DNA from: Actinomycetospora endophytica
GTDB lineage: Bacteria; Actinomycetota; Actinomycetes; Mycobacteriales; Pseudonocardiaceae
Length of the DNA stretch: 64,000 nucleotides
NCBI RefSeq assembly: GCF_021026375.1
Contig: NZ_JAJNDB010000001.1
Coordinates: 1,426,001 to 1,490,000 of the forward strand
Reading direction: 5' to 3'
How positions within the stretch are numbered: the first letter of the stretch is position 1; each line of letters starts with the position of its first letter. Below the pieces are notes generated by a model. That model was given only the letters and a program-made list of their open reading frames with translations. It had not been told where the DNA came from and searched no databases. A program made the translations under genes and the position numbers. Shown here one piece after another: positions 8,942-20,412 of the stretch.

Positions 8942-10002
8942 CCGTGATCCCCCGTGCTGCTCGCGGCGGCCGATTCCGTGCGGCGTTCGGCGACGGCGGC
9001 GCGCATGGCGAACTCCCGCGCCGCGTCGAGGTAGCTCATCGCGCCGCGCGACCCCGGGTCGTAGGTCAGCACGGTCTGCCCGAAGCCGGGCGCCTCGCTG
9101 ACCTTGACGCTGCGCGGGATGACGGTCCGCAGCACGATGTCGCCGAAGTGGTCCCGGACCTCGTGCGTGACCTGGTCGGCGAGCTTCGTGCGCCCGTCGT
9201 ACATGGTCAGCAGGATCGTCGAGACGTGCAGCGACGGGTTCAGGTGGGACTGCACCAGCCCGATGTTGCTCAGCAGCTGCGAGAGGCCCTCCAGCGCGTA
9301 GTACTCGCACTGGATCGGGATCAGCACCTCGGGGGCCGCGACCATCGCGTTCAACGTGAGCAGGCCGAGCGACGGGGGACAGTCGACCAGCACGTAGTCG
9401 ACGTCGAGCCGGTCGAGCGCCTCGGTGGAGAGCGCCTGCCGCAGCCTGGACTCCCGATTCATCATCGACACCAGCTCGATCTCCGCGCCGGCCAGGTCGA
9501 TCGTGGCGGGCACGCAGTAGAGGTCCTGCGACCGGTCGCAGACCTGCGCGGCCTGGTCGAGCGTGATCTCGCCGATGAGCACCTCGTAGATCGAGGGGAC
9601 ACCGCTGCGGTGGTCGACGCCGAGCGCGGTGCTCGCGTTGCCCTGCGGGTCGAGGTCGACGACGAGCACCCGGGCCCCGTGCAGGGCGAGCGCGGCGGCC
9701 AGGTTGACGGTGCTGGTCGTCTTGCCGACCCCGCCCTTCTGGTTGGCCACGGTGATGACCCGCCGGTGGGCGGGACGAGGCATCCGGTGGTCCTCGGGGT
9801 GGAGCACCCGGGCGGCCCGGGCGGCCTCCTCGGCGATGGGCGTCATGCCGCCGCCGTCGCCGTAGATGACCTCGCCCGCCCCGAGCACGCCCGCGCCCAC
9901 CGTCGACACGGCGTCGCTGACGGCCTCACGCACCTTCTCGGCGCTCGACCGGTCGGGGCCGCGCCGCGTTTCACGTGGAACGCCGCCATGTCCTTCGGTC
10001 AC
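8938..10002 (-). CDS. parA: Chromosome-partitioning ATPase ParA
   Basis: 354 aa. The deviant Walker A KGGVGKTT is at about 89-96, with DLDPQGNAS and the DCPPSLG Walker B further on. About 80 residues precede the ATPase core, more than in compact ParA proteins. GTG 10002 overlaps the rsmG stop (GTGA), which supports this long start, and a parS-like sequence forms codons 8-12 of that extension. ParA moves ParB-parS complexes after replication. Operon rsmG-parA-parB. Confidence 0.95.
   Translation of the reverse strand: MTEGHGGVPRETRRGPDRSSAEKVREAVSDAVSTVGAGVLGAGEVIYGDGGGMTPIAEEAARAARVLHPEDHRMPRPAHRRVITVANQKGGVGKTTSTVNLAAALALHGARVLVVDLDPQGNASTALGVDHRSGVPSIYEVLIGEITLDQAAQVCDRSQDLYCVPATIDLAGAEIELVSMMNRESRLRQALSTEALDRLDVDYVLVDCPPSLGLLTLNAMVAAPEVLIPIQCEYYALEGLSQLLSNIGLVQSHLNPSLHVSTILLTMYDGRTKLADQVTHEVRDHFGDIVLRTVIPRSVKVSEAPGFGQTVLTYDPGSRGAMSYLDAAREFAMRAAVAERRTESAAASSTGDHG
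9968..9981. promoter_or_regulatory. parS site within the parA 5' coding end
   Basis: GTTTCACGTGGAAC matches the parS core (GTTTCACGTGAAAC) at all but one position and is a near-palindrome. It encodes residues VPRET of the ParA extension, so it is coding and probably also a ParB-loading site. Confidence 0.75.
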
Positions 10003-10748
10003 GAGGATCGATCCTTCCTGCCACGACCGCGGCGCCCCGCACCGGGACCCGAGCCGGCAGCAGTTCGCCGCTCCGTTCGATGTACCACCACGATGTGCGT
10101 CGTGGCGTCTCCCGCGCCGCACGTCACGACCTCGACGTCGCCGGCTCCGGCGGCGCGGAGGTCGACCGCATCGCGCCGCACCTCGTCGTGCGCGCTCGCG
10201 CCCTTGAGCGCCGCGAGTCTCCCACCCGCCCGGACGAGGGGCATCGTCCATGTGGCGAGACGCCCGATCGGCGCCACGGCCCGCGCCGTCACCACGTCGA
10301 ACTCCCCGCACGCCCGCCGGGTCTCCCGCTCCTCCGCCCGCCCACGACGGACGACGACCTCGAGTCCCAGGGTCGCCACGACCTCCTCCAGCCACGCCAC
10401 CCGACGGGCCATCGGCTCCAGGAGGGTGACGGTCAGGTCCGGCCGCGCGAGGGCCAGCGGGATGCCGGGGAGGCCCGCACCCGACCCGACGTCGAGCACC
10501 GTCGAGGCCGGTGGCACCACCCGGCCCACGTAGGCGGAGTTGACCAGGTGCCGGTCCCAGATCCGGGGTAGCTCCCGCGGCCCGATCACACCCTGCTCGC
10601 GTCCGGGCCCGGCGAGCAGGTCCGCGTACTGCCGGGCACGGGGGAGCGCGTCCCCGAAGAGCTCCACCGCCTCCGCGGTGGGCTCGGTCGGTCCGGTCTC
10701 GCCGGAGCCGTCCCCCGCGGGCGCATGGTCCTGCCCGTCGATCGTCAC
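9999..10748 (-). CDS. rsmG: 16S rRNA (guanine527-N7)-methyltransferase
   Basis: 249 aa. The SAM-binding loop VLDVGSGAGLPGIPL is at about 84-98, followed by LLEPMARRVAWLEEV. It methylates G527 of 16S rRNA; loss gives streptomycin tolerance in many bacteria. GTG 10748 is the longest consistent start; a ribosome site is weak. The C-terminal ~40 residues are Arg/Gly-rich and basic. It overlaps parA by 4 nt. Confidence 0.93.
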   Translation of the reverse strand: MTIDGQDHAPAGDGSGETGPTEPTAEAVELFGDALPRARQYADLLAGPGREQGVIGPRELPRIWDRHLVNSAYVGRVVPPASTVLDVGSGAGLPGIPLALARPDLTVTLLEPMARRVAWLEEVVATLGLEVVVRRGRAEERETRRACGEFDVVTARAVAPIGRLATWTMPLVRAGGRLAALKGASAHDEVRRDAVDLRAAGAGDVEVVTCGAGDATTHIVVVHRTERRTAAGSGPGAGRRGRGRKDRSS

Positions 10749-10769
10749 GCCTGCCGTCCCCGGGAGCGC

Positions 10770-10783
10770 GTTCCACGTGAAAC
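10770..10783. promoter_or_regulatory. parS site upstream of rsmG
   Basis: GTTCCACGTGAAAC, one base from the consensus parS palindrome, lies in the 61-nt gap between khpB and rsmG about 790 bp from the parA copy. Position and sequence make it a strong ParB-loading site. Confidence 0.8.
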
Positions 10784-10809
10784 GCGGGCCGTCGCCGCGC
10801 CGTCCATGC

Positions 10810-11346
10810 TCAGCTGCCGGGGAGAACGACCACGCGACGACGGGGCTCCTCGCCCTCGCTCTCGCTGTGGACGCCGTCGACGCTCGCGACCGCGTCGTGC
10901 ACGATCTTGCGCTCGAACGGCGTCATCGGCCGGAGCTTCTGGCTCTCGCCGCTCTCCTTGACCTCCTCCGCCGCCCGCCTGCCGAGCTCGGTCAGCTCCG
11001 AGCGCCGGTTCGAGCGCCAGCCGGCGATGTCGAGCATCAGCCGGTTGCGGGTGCCGGTCGACTGCTGCACCGCCAGGCGCGTCAGCTCCTGGAGGGCCTC
11101 CAGGACGTCACCGCGCTGCCCGACGAGCTTCTCGAGGTCCTTGCCGCCGTCGATGCTCACGATCGCGCGCCCGGCCTCCACGTCGAGGTCGATGTCCCCG
11201 TCGAAGTCGAGGATGTCGAGGAGGCGCTCGAGGTAGTCACCGGCGATGTCGCCCTCGCGCACCAGGACGTCCTGGCTGGAGCGCTCGGCGCCCTCGTTCG
11301 GCGCGGCATCCTCTGCGCGGCCGTCCGACTCCAGGGTCTCGGACAC
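10810..11346 (-). CDS. khpB: KhpB/Jag-type RNA-binding protein
   Basis: 178 aa. A KH-like domain (about 65-125, with the GQRGDVLEALQ turn) is followed by an R3H domain with MTPFERKIVHDAV (about 142-154). It binds RNA and is linked to cell-elongation control in Gram-positive bacteria. The N-terminal 35 residues are acidic. GTG 11346 has GAGGAG about 8 nt upstream. It lies between yidC and rsmG as usual, transcribed away from dnaA. Confidence 0.9.
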   Translation of the reverse strand: MSETLESDGRAEDAAPNEGAERSSQDVLVREGDIAGDYLERLLDILDFDGDIDLDVEAGRAIVSIDGGKDLEKLVGQRGDVLEALQELTRLAVQQSTGTRNRLMLDIAGWRSNRRSELTELGRRAAEEVKESGESQKLRPMTPFERKIVHDAVASVDGVHSESEGEEPRRRVVVLPGS

Positions 11347-11505
11347 GGCTTGTCTCCTCTCGCCGGGGCCGCGGGCGGCCCTCCGGTTCCCGGCTCACCG
11401 ATCCTCGACGGTCGAGGCACGGCGCTCGGGGGTGGGGAATGGGGGGTGGTGGGCGAGCGCCCCGGGCGGGCTCCGGGTCCCGGGGGGACACCGGGCCGGC
11501 CGGGG

Positions 11506-12657
11506 TCAGCGTCGCTTCTTCGACTTCTTGCCGCCGCCCGGGCGTCCGGACGAGGCGAGCTGCTGGCCGGACCGGCCGCCGTTGTTCTTGCCGGGGGAGC
11601 CGTTCTTCCCGGACCCGTTCTTCCCCGCCGGCGAGGACACCTTGCCGGGCGCCGCCCGGCCGCTGCCCTTGCCCGAGGCCGGGCGGGCGCCGGGCTTCGG
11701 CGTGGTGCCGACGGCGCCGTTCGCGGCGCCCGACGGGGCGTCCACCGGCTCGTCCGCGGGGGCGTCCTCGGGCTCGGCCGACGACTCCAGCTCCTCGGGC
11801 CGCTTGGGCTTCTGGCCGGGCTTCGGGGCGAGCAGGTCGCGCTGCTCGGCCGCCTGTGCGCGCCGCTCCTGCTCCTCGCGGGCGATCTTCCCGTACACGT
11901 ACCACTGCTGGGTCAGCGTCCAGGAGTTGTTGGAGAGCCAGTACAGCAGGATCGCAATCGGGAAGAAGGCACCGAACACCAGCACGCCGATGGGGAAGAG
12001 CCACATCGTCAGCTTCTGCATGATCGCGGCCTGCGGGTTCGCCGCGGAGGCCGCCGTCTGGTGCTGCACCGAGATGCGGGCGGTGAAGTGGGTCGCGACG
12101 CTGGCGATGATCATCAGCGGCAGCGCCACCGGGATGACGTGCGCGTTGAAGCTGGAGAAGTTCAGCGAGAAGTGGCCGAGCTCCTGGGTGCCGCCGGAGA
12201 TCGCCTCCGAGAGCTTCACGCCGAGGATGTCGGCGTTGTTGAAGGAGACGACGTCGGCGCGGCTGAAGACGTAGTTGTACGGGTAGTTCGGCTGGAAGCC
12301 CCGCAGCACGTGGAACAGACCGATGAACACCGGCAGCTGCACGAGGACCGGCAGGCAGCCGCCCAGCGGGTTGACGCCGTGCTCCTTCTGGAGCTTCTGC
12401 ATCTCCTCCGCGAGCTTCTGCTTGTCGTTCTTGTACTTCTCCTGCAGCTTCTTGATCTGCGGCTGGAACTCCTGCATCTTCCGCATCGAGCGGACCTGGC
12501 TGACGAACGGCTTGAACAGCAGCGCGCGCAGCGTGAAGACCAGGAAGATGACCGACAGCGCCCAGGCGAACCCGTTGTCGGCGCCCAGCGCGAAGCCGAA
12601 CACCTTGTGCCAGAACCACAGGATGGCCGACACCGGGTAGTAGATGAAGTTCAGCAC
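11506..12657 (-). CDS. yidC: Membrane protein insertase YidC/Oxa1
   Basis: 383 aa. It has an N-terminal membrane helix, a coiled cytosolic loop (about 55-100) and four further hydrophobic segments to about 280, as in Gram-positive YidC without the large periplasmic domain. The C-terminal ~110 residues are Lys/Gly/Pro-rich and end in KKSKKRR, suited to ribosome contact. It inserts membrane proteins alone or with SecYEG. The GTG start overlaps the yidD stop by 7 nt, so yidD-yidC are co-translated. Confidence 0.94.
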   Translation of the reverse strand: MLNFIYYPVSAILWFWHKVFGFALGADNGFAWALSVIFLVFTLRALLFKPFVSQVRSMRKMQEFQPQIKKLQEKYKNDKQKLAEEMQKLQKEHGVNPLGGCLPVLVQLPVFIGLFHVLRGFQPNYPYNYVFSRADVVSFNNADILGVKLSEAISGGTQELGHFSLNFSSFNAHVIPVALPLMIIASVATHFTARISVQHQTAASAANPQAAIMQKLTMWLFPIGVLVFGAFFPIAILLYWLSNNSWTLTQQWYVYGKIAREEQERRAQAAEQRDLLAPKPGQKPKRPEELESSAEPEDAPADEPVDAPSGAANGAVGTTPKPGARPASGKGSGRAAPGKVSSPAGKNGSGKNGSPGKNNGGRSGQQLASSGRPGGGKKSKKRR

Positions 12658-13061
12658 TTCGCTTGCTCCTCGCTGATGGGGGCTCCGGCTCCCCGGGGGG
12701 CAGTGCGGTCAGACGGGTCGGCGGGTGGTCCGCCCGCCCCGGGTGGGTCAGGGACCGGTTCCGGGACGACGACGCCGTCCGGGTCGCGGCTCCGACGTGG
12801 AGGTACGGGGTCCAGACCCCCAGGGTGCCAGGGCGCGCACTTGAGCAGGCGCACGGTGGCCAGTCCCGTGCCCCGGAGGACTCCGTGGACCCGGAGCGCC
12901 TCGACGGCGTAGGCGCTGCAGCTCGGGTGGAAGCGGCAATGGGGGAGGAACAGCGGGGAGATCCAGCGTCGGTAGACGCCGAGGACGGCGATCAGCAGCC
13001 GGGCGGCCGGGCCCGGGGGCGAGTCCGGCAGCGCCGGTGTCCCGATCTCCACGTCGCCCAC
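12651..13061 (-). CDS. yidD: Membrane protein insertion efficiency factor YidD
   Basis: About 136 aa from GTG 13061. The hallmark YidD core is intact: [20 protein letters not shown] and the following CAPWHPGG segment, with three conserved Cys. A Pro-rich tail of ~45 residues extends past the usual end. It sits between rnpA and yidC and assists insertion. Longer reading to ATG 13205 is possible but would put a parS-like site in coding sequence and has no family support. Confidence 0.88.
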   Translation of the reverse strand: MGDVEIGTPALPDSPPGPAARLLIAVLGVYRRWISPLFLPHCRFHPSCSAYAVEALRVHGVLRGTGLATVRLLKCAPWHPGGLDPVPPRRSRDPDGVVVPEPVPDPPGAGGPPADPSDRTAPRGAGAPISEEQAKC

Positions 13062-13069
13062 TCCCGTCG

Positions 13070-13083
13070 GTTTCCCGTGAAAC
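13070..13083. promoter_or_regulatory. Degenerate parS-like site upstream of yidD
   Basis: GTTTCCCGTGAAAC differs from the consensus parS core by one central base (A to C). It lies in the rnpA-yidD gap. ParB binding is uncertain because the change is in the central CACGTG. Confidence 0.4.
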
Positions 13084-13213
13084 CACGCCGCGTCGTGATC
13101 GCGGAGCTCGCCGGGGCCTGCGACCGGCCCCAGCGACCATGGTGCCCGCGACGGGCCGGGAGGGCGACCGTCGTCGGTACGCGACCACGCGGTCGTCGTA
13201 CCCATCGGCCGGT

Positions 13214-13600
13214 CTACCCGGACCCGACGACGGCCGGCCCCGGACACTCCGCGGGGCGCGGGTCCGGGGTGAACCCCAGCCGCCGCAGGGCCGCGTCGAG
13301 GTCGGCGCCGAGCTCGGCCGAGGACGACCCCGCCGCCGCCGGGTGCGCCCGGACGACCAGCGCGGTCCCGTCCGGGAGGCCCGCGAGGCGCTCGCCCACC
13401 AGGTGTCGCAGTCGGCGGGTCACCCGGTGTCGCTCGACCGAGCCACCGACGGTGCGCCCGACGACGAAGCCGGCGCGCGACCCGTCGTCGTCACCGGTCA
13501 GGACGTGCACCGACAACCGGCGCCGGCCGGCCTTGCGGCCGCGACGCAGGATCCGCCGGAAGTCGTCGGGCCGACGGACCCGGCACGGGCGCGGCAGCAC
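13214..13600 (-). CDS. rnpA: Ribonuclease P protein component
   Basis: 128 aa, the usual size. It has the basic N-terminus [16 protein letters not shown] and the RNR-like motif in [14 protein letters not shown] that binds RNase P RNA, for 5' maturation of tRNA. GTG start at 13600, 32 nt after rpmH, the standard rpmH-rnpA operon. Confidence 0.94.
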   Translation of the reverse strand: MLPRPCRVRRPDDFRRILRRGRKAGRRRLSVHVLTGDDDGSRAGFVVGRTVGGSVERHRVTRRLRHLVGERLAGLPDGTALVVRAHPAAAGSSSAELGADLDAALRRLGFTPDPRPAECPGPAVVGSG

Positions 13601-13632
13601 GGACTCGAGCCCGGCGGGTCGGGTGCGGGCCG

Positions 13633-13776
13633 TCAGGCGCTGAGGGCGGAACGGCCCTTGCGGCGCCGGTTCGCCAGCACCGCACGACCGGCGCGCGTGC
13701 TCATCCGCAGCCGGAAGCCGTGGGTCTTCGACCGACGACGGTTGTTCGGCTGGAACGTGCGCTTGCCCTTGGCCAC
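13633..13776 (-). CDS. rpmH: 50S ribosomal protein L34
   Basis: 47 aa, nearly all Lys/Arg, with the L34 signature [23 protein letters not shown] 13776 is preceded by AGGAG at about 10 nt. First gene of the leftward operon rpmH-rnpA-yidD-yidC-khpB-rsmG-parA-parB, divergent from dnaA. Confidence 0.97.
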   Translation of the reverse strand: MAKGKRTFQPNNRRRSKTHGFRLRMSTRAGRAVLANRRRKGRSALSA

Positions 13777-14314
13777 GACTGAGAACTCCTGCGTCAGCTC
13801 ACCCCGGTGTCGGGGGAGCGCGGCTGTGCCGGGTGCACGCCGAAGCCCCAGGGCGTTCCCTGGGCGTGGCGGACCCGGATCCGGTCGTGACCAGCGTAGC
13901 CGAGACCTCGCCCCACCCCCCACGGCGGGCCCCGGCGCCCGACCGGCAGGATGATCAGGATCGTCCGCCCACTGACGGCCGGACGGGTGGCCGGGAGAGG
14001 TTGTGGCCCGGCGCGAGGCCTTGTTAGCGTCTCGCACCCCGCCAACGCTCCAGCCGCATCGATGGGTCCCCGCGGTCGTTTCCGTGGTCAGGCTCCGGCG
14101 GTCGGCGTCGTCCCGGGGCCACGGAACCGGACCTGCCGCCCCAGGCGGCATACTCGGTGCGAACCCTGGGGGCGGGGGCTCGCGCCGCCGTCGCGCGCAC
14201 GTCGTGCACAGTTGTGGACAACTCTGTGGATTCGTGCGCGATCACGGGCGTGACGTGCGCGGACTCACCAGGAGACCGGGTGCGCAGGGGGACGGACTTC
14301 AGGGAGGGTCGGCC
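13777..14314. promoter_or_regulatory. Divergent rpmH/dnaA promoter region
   Basis: 538 nt without a gene. Rightward, TTGTGG (14001-14006) and TAGCGT (14025-14030) with an 18-nt spacer form a plausible dnaA promoter. TGTGGACAA at 14213-14221 is a perfect DnaA box (TTGTCCACA on the other strand) close to a partial second box, which would let DnaA repress its own gene. For rpmH, a TACGCT-type -10 lies near 13892 on the minus strand. GGGAGG at 14302-14307 is the dnaA ribosome site. Confidence 0.6.
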
Positions 14315-16033
14315 ATGTCGGACCAACTCTCCGATCTCGACGAGACCTGGACCCGCGTCGTCACGGAGCTCACGTCCGGCTCCGCCGACGGGCCCGCGCT
14401 GTCCGCGCAGCAGCGCGCGTGGGTCCGCGTCACGCGCCCCCTCGGCCTCCTCGACGACACCGCACTGCTCGCCGCGCCGAGCGAGTTCGCCAAGGAGGCG
14501 ATCGAGCGGGCGCTGCGCGACCCGATCGTCGACGCCCTCTCCCGCCACATCGGCCGCCCGGTCCAGCTCGCCGTCCGGGTGGACCACAGCGCCCGGTCGT
14601 CCGCCGAGTCGGGACCGGAGACCTCGCCGCTGCCGCGGCTGCCCGGCAACGCCGGCGCCGCGCTCGCGGGCGACGGCGGCTACGCCCCGACGACCTTCGG
14701 CCAGGGCTACGACGACGGCGGACCCGACACCGGGTACCTGACCGGCTCGGCCCCGGACCACCACCGCTCGCACCGCGCCGACGCGATCGCGGCCGCGGCG
14801 GGCGTCGGGCAGGTAACCCACAACCCGGACCAGGCGCACCCCGAGGAGGAGGTCGACGAGGTCAACGACGGCCTCGCCGCCGTGCACGAGATCTGGAGCC
14901 CGCCGGGGCGGACCCCGACGCCGGGCCGGATCGACGGGGACGGCGCCATCGCCTCCCCCGAGCCCACCGGCGGCGACGCGCGCGGCGCGCCCCGCTCGCA
15001 GACCCGGCTCAACGAGAAGTACCTCTTCGACACCTTCGTCATCGGCGCCTCGAACCGCTTCGCCCACGCCGCGGCGGTCGCGGTCGCCGAGGCCCCCGCG
15101 CGGGCCTACAACCCGCTCTTCGTCTGGGGCGACTCCGGACTCGGCAAGACGCACCTGCTGCACGCCGTCGGGCACTACGCCCAGCGCCTCTTCTCCGGCA
15201 TGCGCGTGCGCTACGTGTCGACCGAGGAGTTCACCAACGACTTCATCAACTCGCTGCGCGACGACCGCAAGATCGCGTTCCAGCGGCGTTACCGGGACGT
15301 CGACGTGCTGCTGGTCGACGACATCCAGTTCCTGGAGGGCAAGGAAGGGACCCAGGAGGAGTTCTTCCACACCTTCAACACGCTGCACAACGCGAACAAG
15401 CAGATCGTCGTCTCTTCCGACCGGCCGCCGAAGCGCCTGGAGACTCTCGAGGACCGGCTCCGGACGCGGTTCGAGTGGGGCCTGATCACCGACATCCAGC
15501 CGCCCGAGCTGGAGACCCGGATCGCCATCCTGCGCAAGAAGGCCGCCGGCGAGCGGATGGCCGCGCCGCCCGAGGTCCTCGAGTTCATCGCCGACCGCAT
15601 CGAGCGCAACATCCGCGAGCTCGAGGGCGCGCTGATCCGGGTCACGGCGTTCGCGTCGCTGAACCGGCAGCCGATCGACCTCCAGCTCGCCGAGATCGTG
15701 CTGCGCGACCTCATCCCGGACTCGCGCCAGTCCGAGATCACCGCGCCGACGATCATGGCGGTGACCGCGGAGTTCTACGGGGTCTCCATCGACGACCTCA
15801 CCGGCCCGGGGAAGACGAAGGCGCTCGCGCTGTCGCGCCAGATCGCGATGTACCTGTGCCGCGAGCTCACCGACCTCTCGCTGCCGCGGATCGGCCAGAC
15901 CTTCGGCAACCGCGACCACACCACGGTCATGCACGCGGACAAGAAGATCCGCAAGGAGATGGCCGAGCGGCGCCGGACCTACGAGCAGGTCCAGGAGCTC
16001 ACCGCGCGCATCAAGCAGCGCGCGCGGGGCTGA
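14315..16033 (+). CDS. dnaA: Chromosomal replication initiator DnaA
   Basis: 572 aa. Domain I is about 1-90; a long Gly/Asp/Pro-rich domain II linker is about 95-230. The AAA+ domain has Walker A GDSGLGKT (272-279) and [13 protein letters not shown], and the domain IV DNA-binding signature is [15 protein letters not shown] near the end. It melts oriC and loads the helicase. ATG 14315 follows GGGAGG by 7 nt; upstream extension in the frame is not protein-like. DnaA boxes lie upstream and in the downstream gap. Confidence 0.98.
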   Translation: MSDQLSDLDETWTRVVTELTSGSADGPALSAQQRAWVRVTRPLGLLDDTALLAAPSEFAKEAIERALRDPIVDALSRHIGRPVQLAVRVDHSARSSAESGPETSPLPRLPGNAGAALAGDGGYAPTTFGQGYDDGGPDTGYLTGSAPDHHRSHRADAIAAAAGVGQVTHNPDQAHPEEEVDEVNDGLAAVHEIWSPPGRTPTPGRIDGDGAIASPEPTGGDARGAPRSQTRLNEKYLFDTFVIGASNRFAHAAAVAVAEAPARAYNPLFVWGDSGLGKTHLLHAVGHYAQRLFSGMRVRYVSTEEFTNDFINSLRDDRKIAFQRRYRDVDVLLVDDIQFLEGKEGTQEEFFHTFNTLHNANKQIVVSSDRPPKRLETLEDRLRTRFEWGLITDIQPPELETRIAILRKKAAGERMAAPPEVLEFIADRIERNIRELEGALIRVTAFASLNRQPIDLQLAEIVLRDLIPDSRQSEITAPTIMAVTAEFYGVSIDDLTGPGKTKALALSRQIAMYLCRELTDLSLPRIGQTFGNRDHTTVMHADKKIRKEMAERRRTYEQVQELTARIKQRARG

Positions 16034-16919
16034 GCCCCGGTCCGGCACGCACGAGTCCGGGACGCCTGCGGTTTCCCGCCCCGACCGGATCGTCGTGTCG
16101 CGGCGCCGGGGACGGTTCGCCGGCCGGCCGTGGCCGTCCTGTCGCGGCGTCCAGTGGCACCAGGGCGGCCTTGTCGCGCTGAATCCGAACGACAAGGCGG
16201 GCCGGGCAGCACCGAAGACCGCGACAAGGCCCTCATCTCGCCCGGCTCTCCGTCACCCGTCCTGCGGCCTGTCGCGCCGAACGGCACCCCACGCACGTCG
16301 TCCTGCGACGGGCCGGACGCTCGACGGCGGTGATCGTCGACGGCTGTCGCCCCGCCCGCCGGTGGTCACCCCGCGTCGGCGATCACCGGCAGATTCTGCA
16401 CACAGCGTCACAGCGGATCGGGCACCGACCACCGGACGGGACGTCCCGCACCCGATCGACCGCATCGGGACGGCCGGTCCTCGCCCGGCGGGCCCCGCCC
16501 GTCGTGCCCCGGTTGCACTGCGCAGTCGTTCGACTCCCGATCGACCCACAGTTGGGGACAAGTCTGTGGACACCTGTGCGTCGAGGGGTGGACGGATCCG
16601 GGACGGAGGTCGTCCACCGTCGGTTGTCCACCCCACACGCCGATCCGTCCCCGGATCCGGGGATCGCCGGCGCGTCCCGCTCCACACCACGTCGATCACT
16701 CCGACCAGCGTCGACGCCGGTACTCCACAGCGCCCACAGGACCTACTGTCACTGCTGTTCTTTCTCTCTAGGAGGAACTACAGAAGACCAGGGTTGGGGA
16801 GCGTCGCGGGCCGTGGCGCTGCACAGGGCCGGAGTGTCGGACCCCCCTGTCAGGCTCTACCGTGACGACCTGCCCGATCCCGTCCGTCCCACCTCTCGTC
16901 CGATGCCTGGAGGACAGCG
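16034..16919. other. Origin of replication oriC (dnaA-dnaN intergenic region)
   Basis: 886 nt without a gene between dnaA and dnaN. Near-consensus DnaA boxes are TGGGGACAA (16553-16561), TGTGGACAC (16565-16573) and TTGTCCACC (16624-16632), with weaker matches around them. 16741-16800 is clearly richer in A/T than its surroundings and is the best unwinding-element candidate. On the dnaA side, a 9-mer occurs three times (16168, 16190, 16222; first copy inverted). TACCGT at 16858-16863 could be the dnaN -10. Strand-asymmetry analysis would confirm the origin. Confidence 0.85.
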
Positions 16920-18152
16920 ATGAAGTTCCGCGTGGAGCGCGACGCCTTCGCCGACGCGGTGGCCTTCGTCGCGCGCAGCCTGCCCAGCCGTGCGCCCGTG
17001 CCGGTGCTCGGCGGCGTCCTGCTGGACGCGGCGGACGACGGCGCCCTGACCGTGTCGGGGTTCGACTACGAGGTCTCGGCCCGGGTCGAGGTCCCGGCCA
17101 TGATCGGCGACGGTGGTCGCGCGCTCGTGTCGGGCCGGCTGCTGGCCGACATCACCCGGTCGCTGCCGCCGCACCCGGTCGACATCACGGTCGAGGGTCC
17201 TCGCGCCTCCCTGACGTGCGGGAACGCCCGCTTCAGCCTCCCGACGATGTCCGCCGAGGACTACCCGCAGCTCCCCGAGATGCCCCCGGTGGTCGGGCAG
17301 CTCGCCCCGGAGGTCTTCGCCCGGGCCGTCTCGCAGGTCGCCGTCGCGGCCGGCCGGGACGACACGCTGCCGATGTTGACCGGCATCCGCGTCGAGATCG
17401 ACGGGCCGTCGCTGACGATGGCCGCCACCGACCGCTTCCGTCTCGCGGTCCGCGAGTTCACCTGGGAGCCCGGCGAGGACGGCCCGACGTCCGCCGACGG
17501 CGAGTCCACGGCCATCCTCGCGCCGGCCAAGACGCTCTCCGAGGCGGCCAAGACGCTGACCGCCTCGGGCTCGAAGATCGAGCTGGCGCTGGGCCGCGGG
17601 GACGGCCTGCTCGGGCTTTCCGGCGGAGGGCGCCGATCGACCACCCGGCTGCTCGACGCCGAGTTCCCCCGCTACCGCCAGCTGCTCCCCAAGGAGCACA
17701 CCTCGGCCGCGGTCGTCGAGATCGCCCCGCTCGTCGACGCCATCAAGCGCGTCTCGCTGGTCGCCGAGCGCGGCACCCAGGTCCGCCTCGAGTTCGACGA
17801 GGGTTCGCTGCGGCTCACCGCGGGCGGCGACGACGAGGGCAGCGCCGAGGAGCAGCTCCCGTGCTCGTTCGCCGGTGAGCCGCTGACGATCGCGTTCAAC
17901 CCCGGCTACCTGCTCGACGGCCTCGGCGCGCTCGGCGCGGACGCGGCCCACCTGTCGTTCACCACCCCGAGCCGGCCCGCGCTGCTGCGCCCGGCCGCCG
18001 CGCCGGGCGAGGACGCGCCCGCCGAGGGCGAGGTGGGGACCGACGAGGCCTCGACGACGGCGGTCGAGCCCGGCCCCGGCGGCGACGTCGAGCTCCCCGA
18101 GCCGCGCCCGGGGTACCTCTACCTGCTCATGCCGGTCCGCCTGCCCGGCTGA
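16920..18152 (+). CDS. dnaN: DNA polymerase III beta subunit (sliding clamp)
   Basis: 410 aa, longer than the usual 370-390. Three clamp repeats are visible, and the protein ends in the family tail [12 protein letters not shown]. The extra length is an acidic, Ala/Gly/Pro insert of roughly 35 residues just before that tail (about 360-395). ATG 16920 has TGGAGGA about 6 nt upstream. It tethers polymerase and repair factors to DNA; next genes gnd and recF follow on the same strand. Confidence 0.97.
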   Translation: MKFRVERDAFADAVAFVARSLPSRAPVPVLGGVLLDAADDGALTVSGFDYEVSARVEVPAMIGDGGRALVSGRLLADITRSLPPHPVDITVEGPRASLTCGNARFSLPTMSAEDYPQLPEMPPVVGQLAPEVFARAVSQVAVAAGRDDTLPMLTGIRVEIDGPSLTMAATDRFRLAVREFTWEPGEDGPTSADGESTAILAPAKTLSEAAKTLTASGSKIELALGRGDGLLGLSGGGRRSTTRLLDAEFPRYRQLLPKEHTSAAVVEIAPLVDAIKRVSLVAERGTQVRLEFDEGSLRLTAGGDDEGSAEEQLPCSFAGEPLTIAFNPGYLLDGLGALGADAAHLSFTTPSRPALLRPAAAPGEDAPAEGEVGTDEASTTAVEPGPGGDVELPEPRPGYLYLLMPVRLPG

Positions 18153-18276
18153 TGAGCGGACCCGTCCGGGCCGCACCGTGACCGGGCGGCCCGGGAGCGG
18201 GTACGAAGGGATCGGCCCCGGCGCCACCGCCGGGGAACGCACGGAACCGGCGCTGGGGACGAGGGAGCGGATCGCG

Positions 18277-19188
<912 letters not shown>

Positions 19189-19196
19189 ACGACACC

Positions 19197-20390
19197 GTGT
19201 ACGTGAGGGAGCTGTCGGTCACCGACTTCCGGTCGTGGCCGCAGGCCGACCTGAGCCTCACCCCCGGGGTCACCGTGCTGGTCGGCGCCAACGGCCAGGG
19301 CAAGACCAACCTCGTCGAGGCGGTCGGCTACCTCGCCACGCTGTCCTCGCACCGGGTGTCCTCGGACGCGCCGCTGGTTCGGCGGGGGGCCGCCGCGGCG
19401 GTCGTGCGGGCGACGGCGGTGAACGAGGGCCGCGAGCTCACGGTGCAGGTGGAGATCCAGCCGGGCAAGGCGAACCGCGCCCGCGTCAACCGGTCCCCGG
19501 TGCCCCGCCCGCGGGAGATCCTGGGCATCGTCCGGACGGTGGTGTTCGCCCCCGAGGACCTCGCCCTGGTCCGCGGCGACCCTGGTGAGCGCCGGGCCTT
19601 CCTCGACGACCTCCTCGTGGCGCGCGCCCCGCGCTGGGCGGGGGTGCGCAGCGAGTACGACAAGGTGCTGCGGCAGCGGTCGGCGCTGCTCAAGTCCGCG
19701 CGCTCGGCCCGGGGCGCGCGGGAGGCGGGCACGCTCGAGGTGTGGGACGCCCACCTCGCGCGCACCGGGGCGTCCCTCACCGCGGGCCGGATCCTGCTCG
19801 CCCGGGCTCTCGCGCCGCACGTCACCGCCGCGTACGCGGACGTCGCCCCGGAGTCGGTGCCGGTCGGGGCGCGCTACCGCTCCCGGGTGGAGGCGGTCGA
19901 CGCGCTGGCCGGGCCGGACGCCCCCACGGGTGAGGACGCCGAACCCGACGACGTGACGGGCGGCCCGCGGTACGCCGCCCTCGCCGCGGAGCTCGAGACG
20001 GAGCTGCTGGAGGAGATCGGCCGGCGCCGCGACCAGGAGATCGAGCGCGGGGTCTCGCTCGTGGGCCCGCACCGCGACGACCTGGAGCTCACCCTCGGGG
20101 ACGGGCCGGCGAAGGGCTACGCCAGCCACGGCGAGTCGTGGGCGCTGGCCCTGGCCCTGCGCCTCGGTGGGTTCGAGCTGCTGCGCTCCGAGGGCTCGGA
20201 GCCGGTGCTGATCCTCGACGACGTCTTCGCCGAGCTGGACTCACGCCGCCGGGAGGCCCTCGCCCGAACGGCGGCGCGCGCCGAACAGGTCCTGGTGACG
20301 GCGGCGGTGGACGACGACGTGCCCGCTGTCCTGGAGGGAGCACGCTTCGTCATCGAGGACGGCACGGTGCGTGACGAGGTCGCCTCGTGA
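19197..20390 (+). CDS. recF: DNA replication and repair protein RecF
   Basis: 397 aa. Walker A is GANGQGKTN near residue 31, the ABC-type signature region is [12 protein letters not shown] and Walker B is [10 protein letters not shown]. It helps load RecA at gaps. GTG 19197 gives the family start [14 protein letters not shown]; it begins 8 nt after gnd, so the two are co-transcribed. Confidence 0.96.
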   Translation: MYVRELSVTDFRSWPQADLSLTPGVTVLVGANGQGKTNLVEAVGYLATLSSHRVSSDAPLVRRGAAAAVVRATAVNEGRELTVQVEIQPGKANRARVNRSPVPRPREILGIVRTVVFAPEDLALVRGDPGERRAFLDDLLVARAPRWAGVRSEYDKVLRQRSALLKSARSARGAREAGTLEVWDAHLARTGASLTAGRILLARALAPHVTAAYADVAPESVPVGARYRSRVEAVDALAGPDAPTGEDAEPDDVTGGPRYAALAAELETELLEEIGRRRDQEIERGVSLVGPHRDDLELTLGDGPAKGYASHGESWALALALRLGGFELLRSEGSEPVLILDDVFAELDSRRREALARTAARAEQVLVTAAVDDDVPAVLEGARFVIEDGTVRDEVAS

Positions 20391-20412
20391 CGAATGATCG
20401 GAGTGGGCACTG

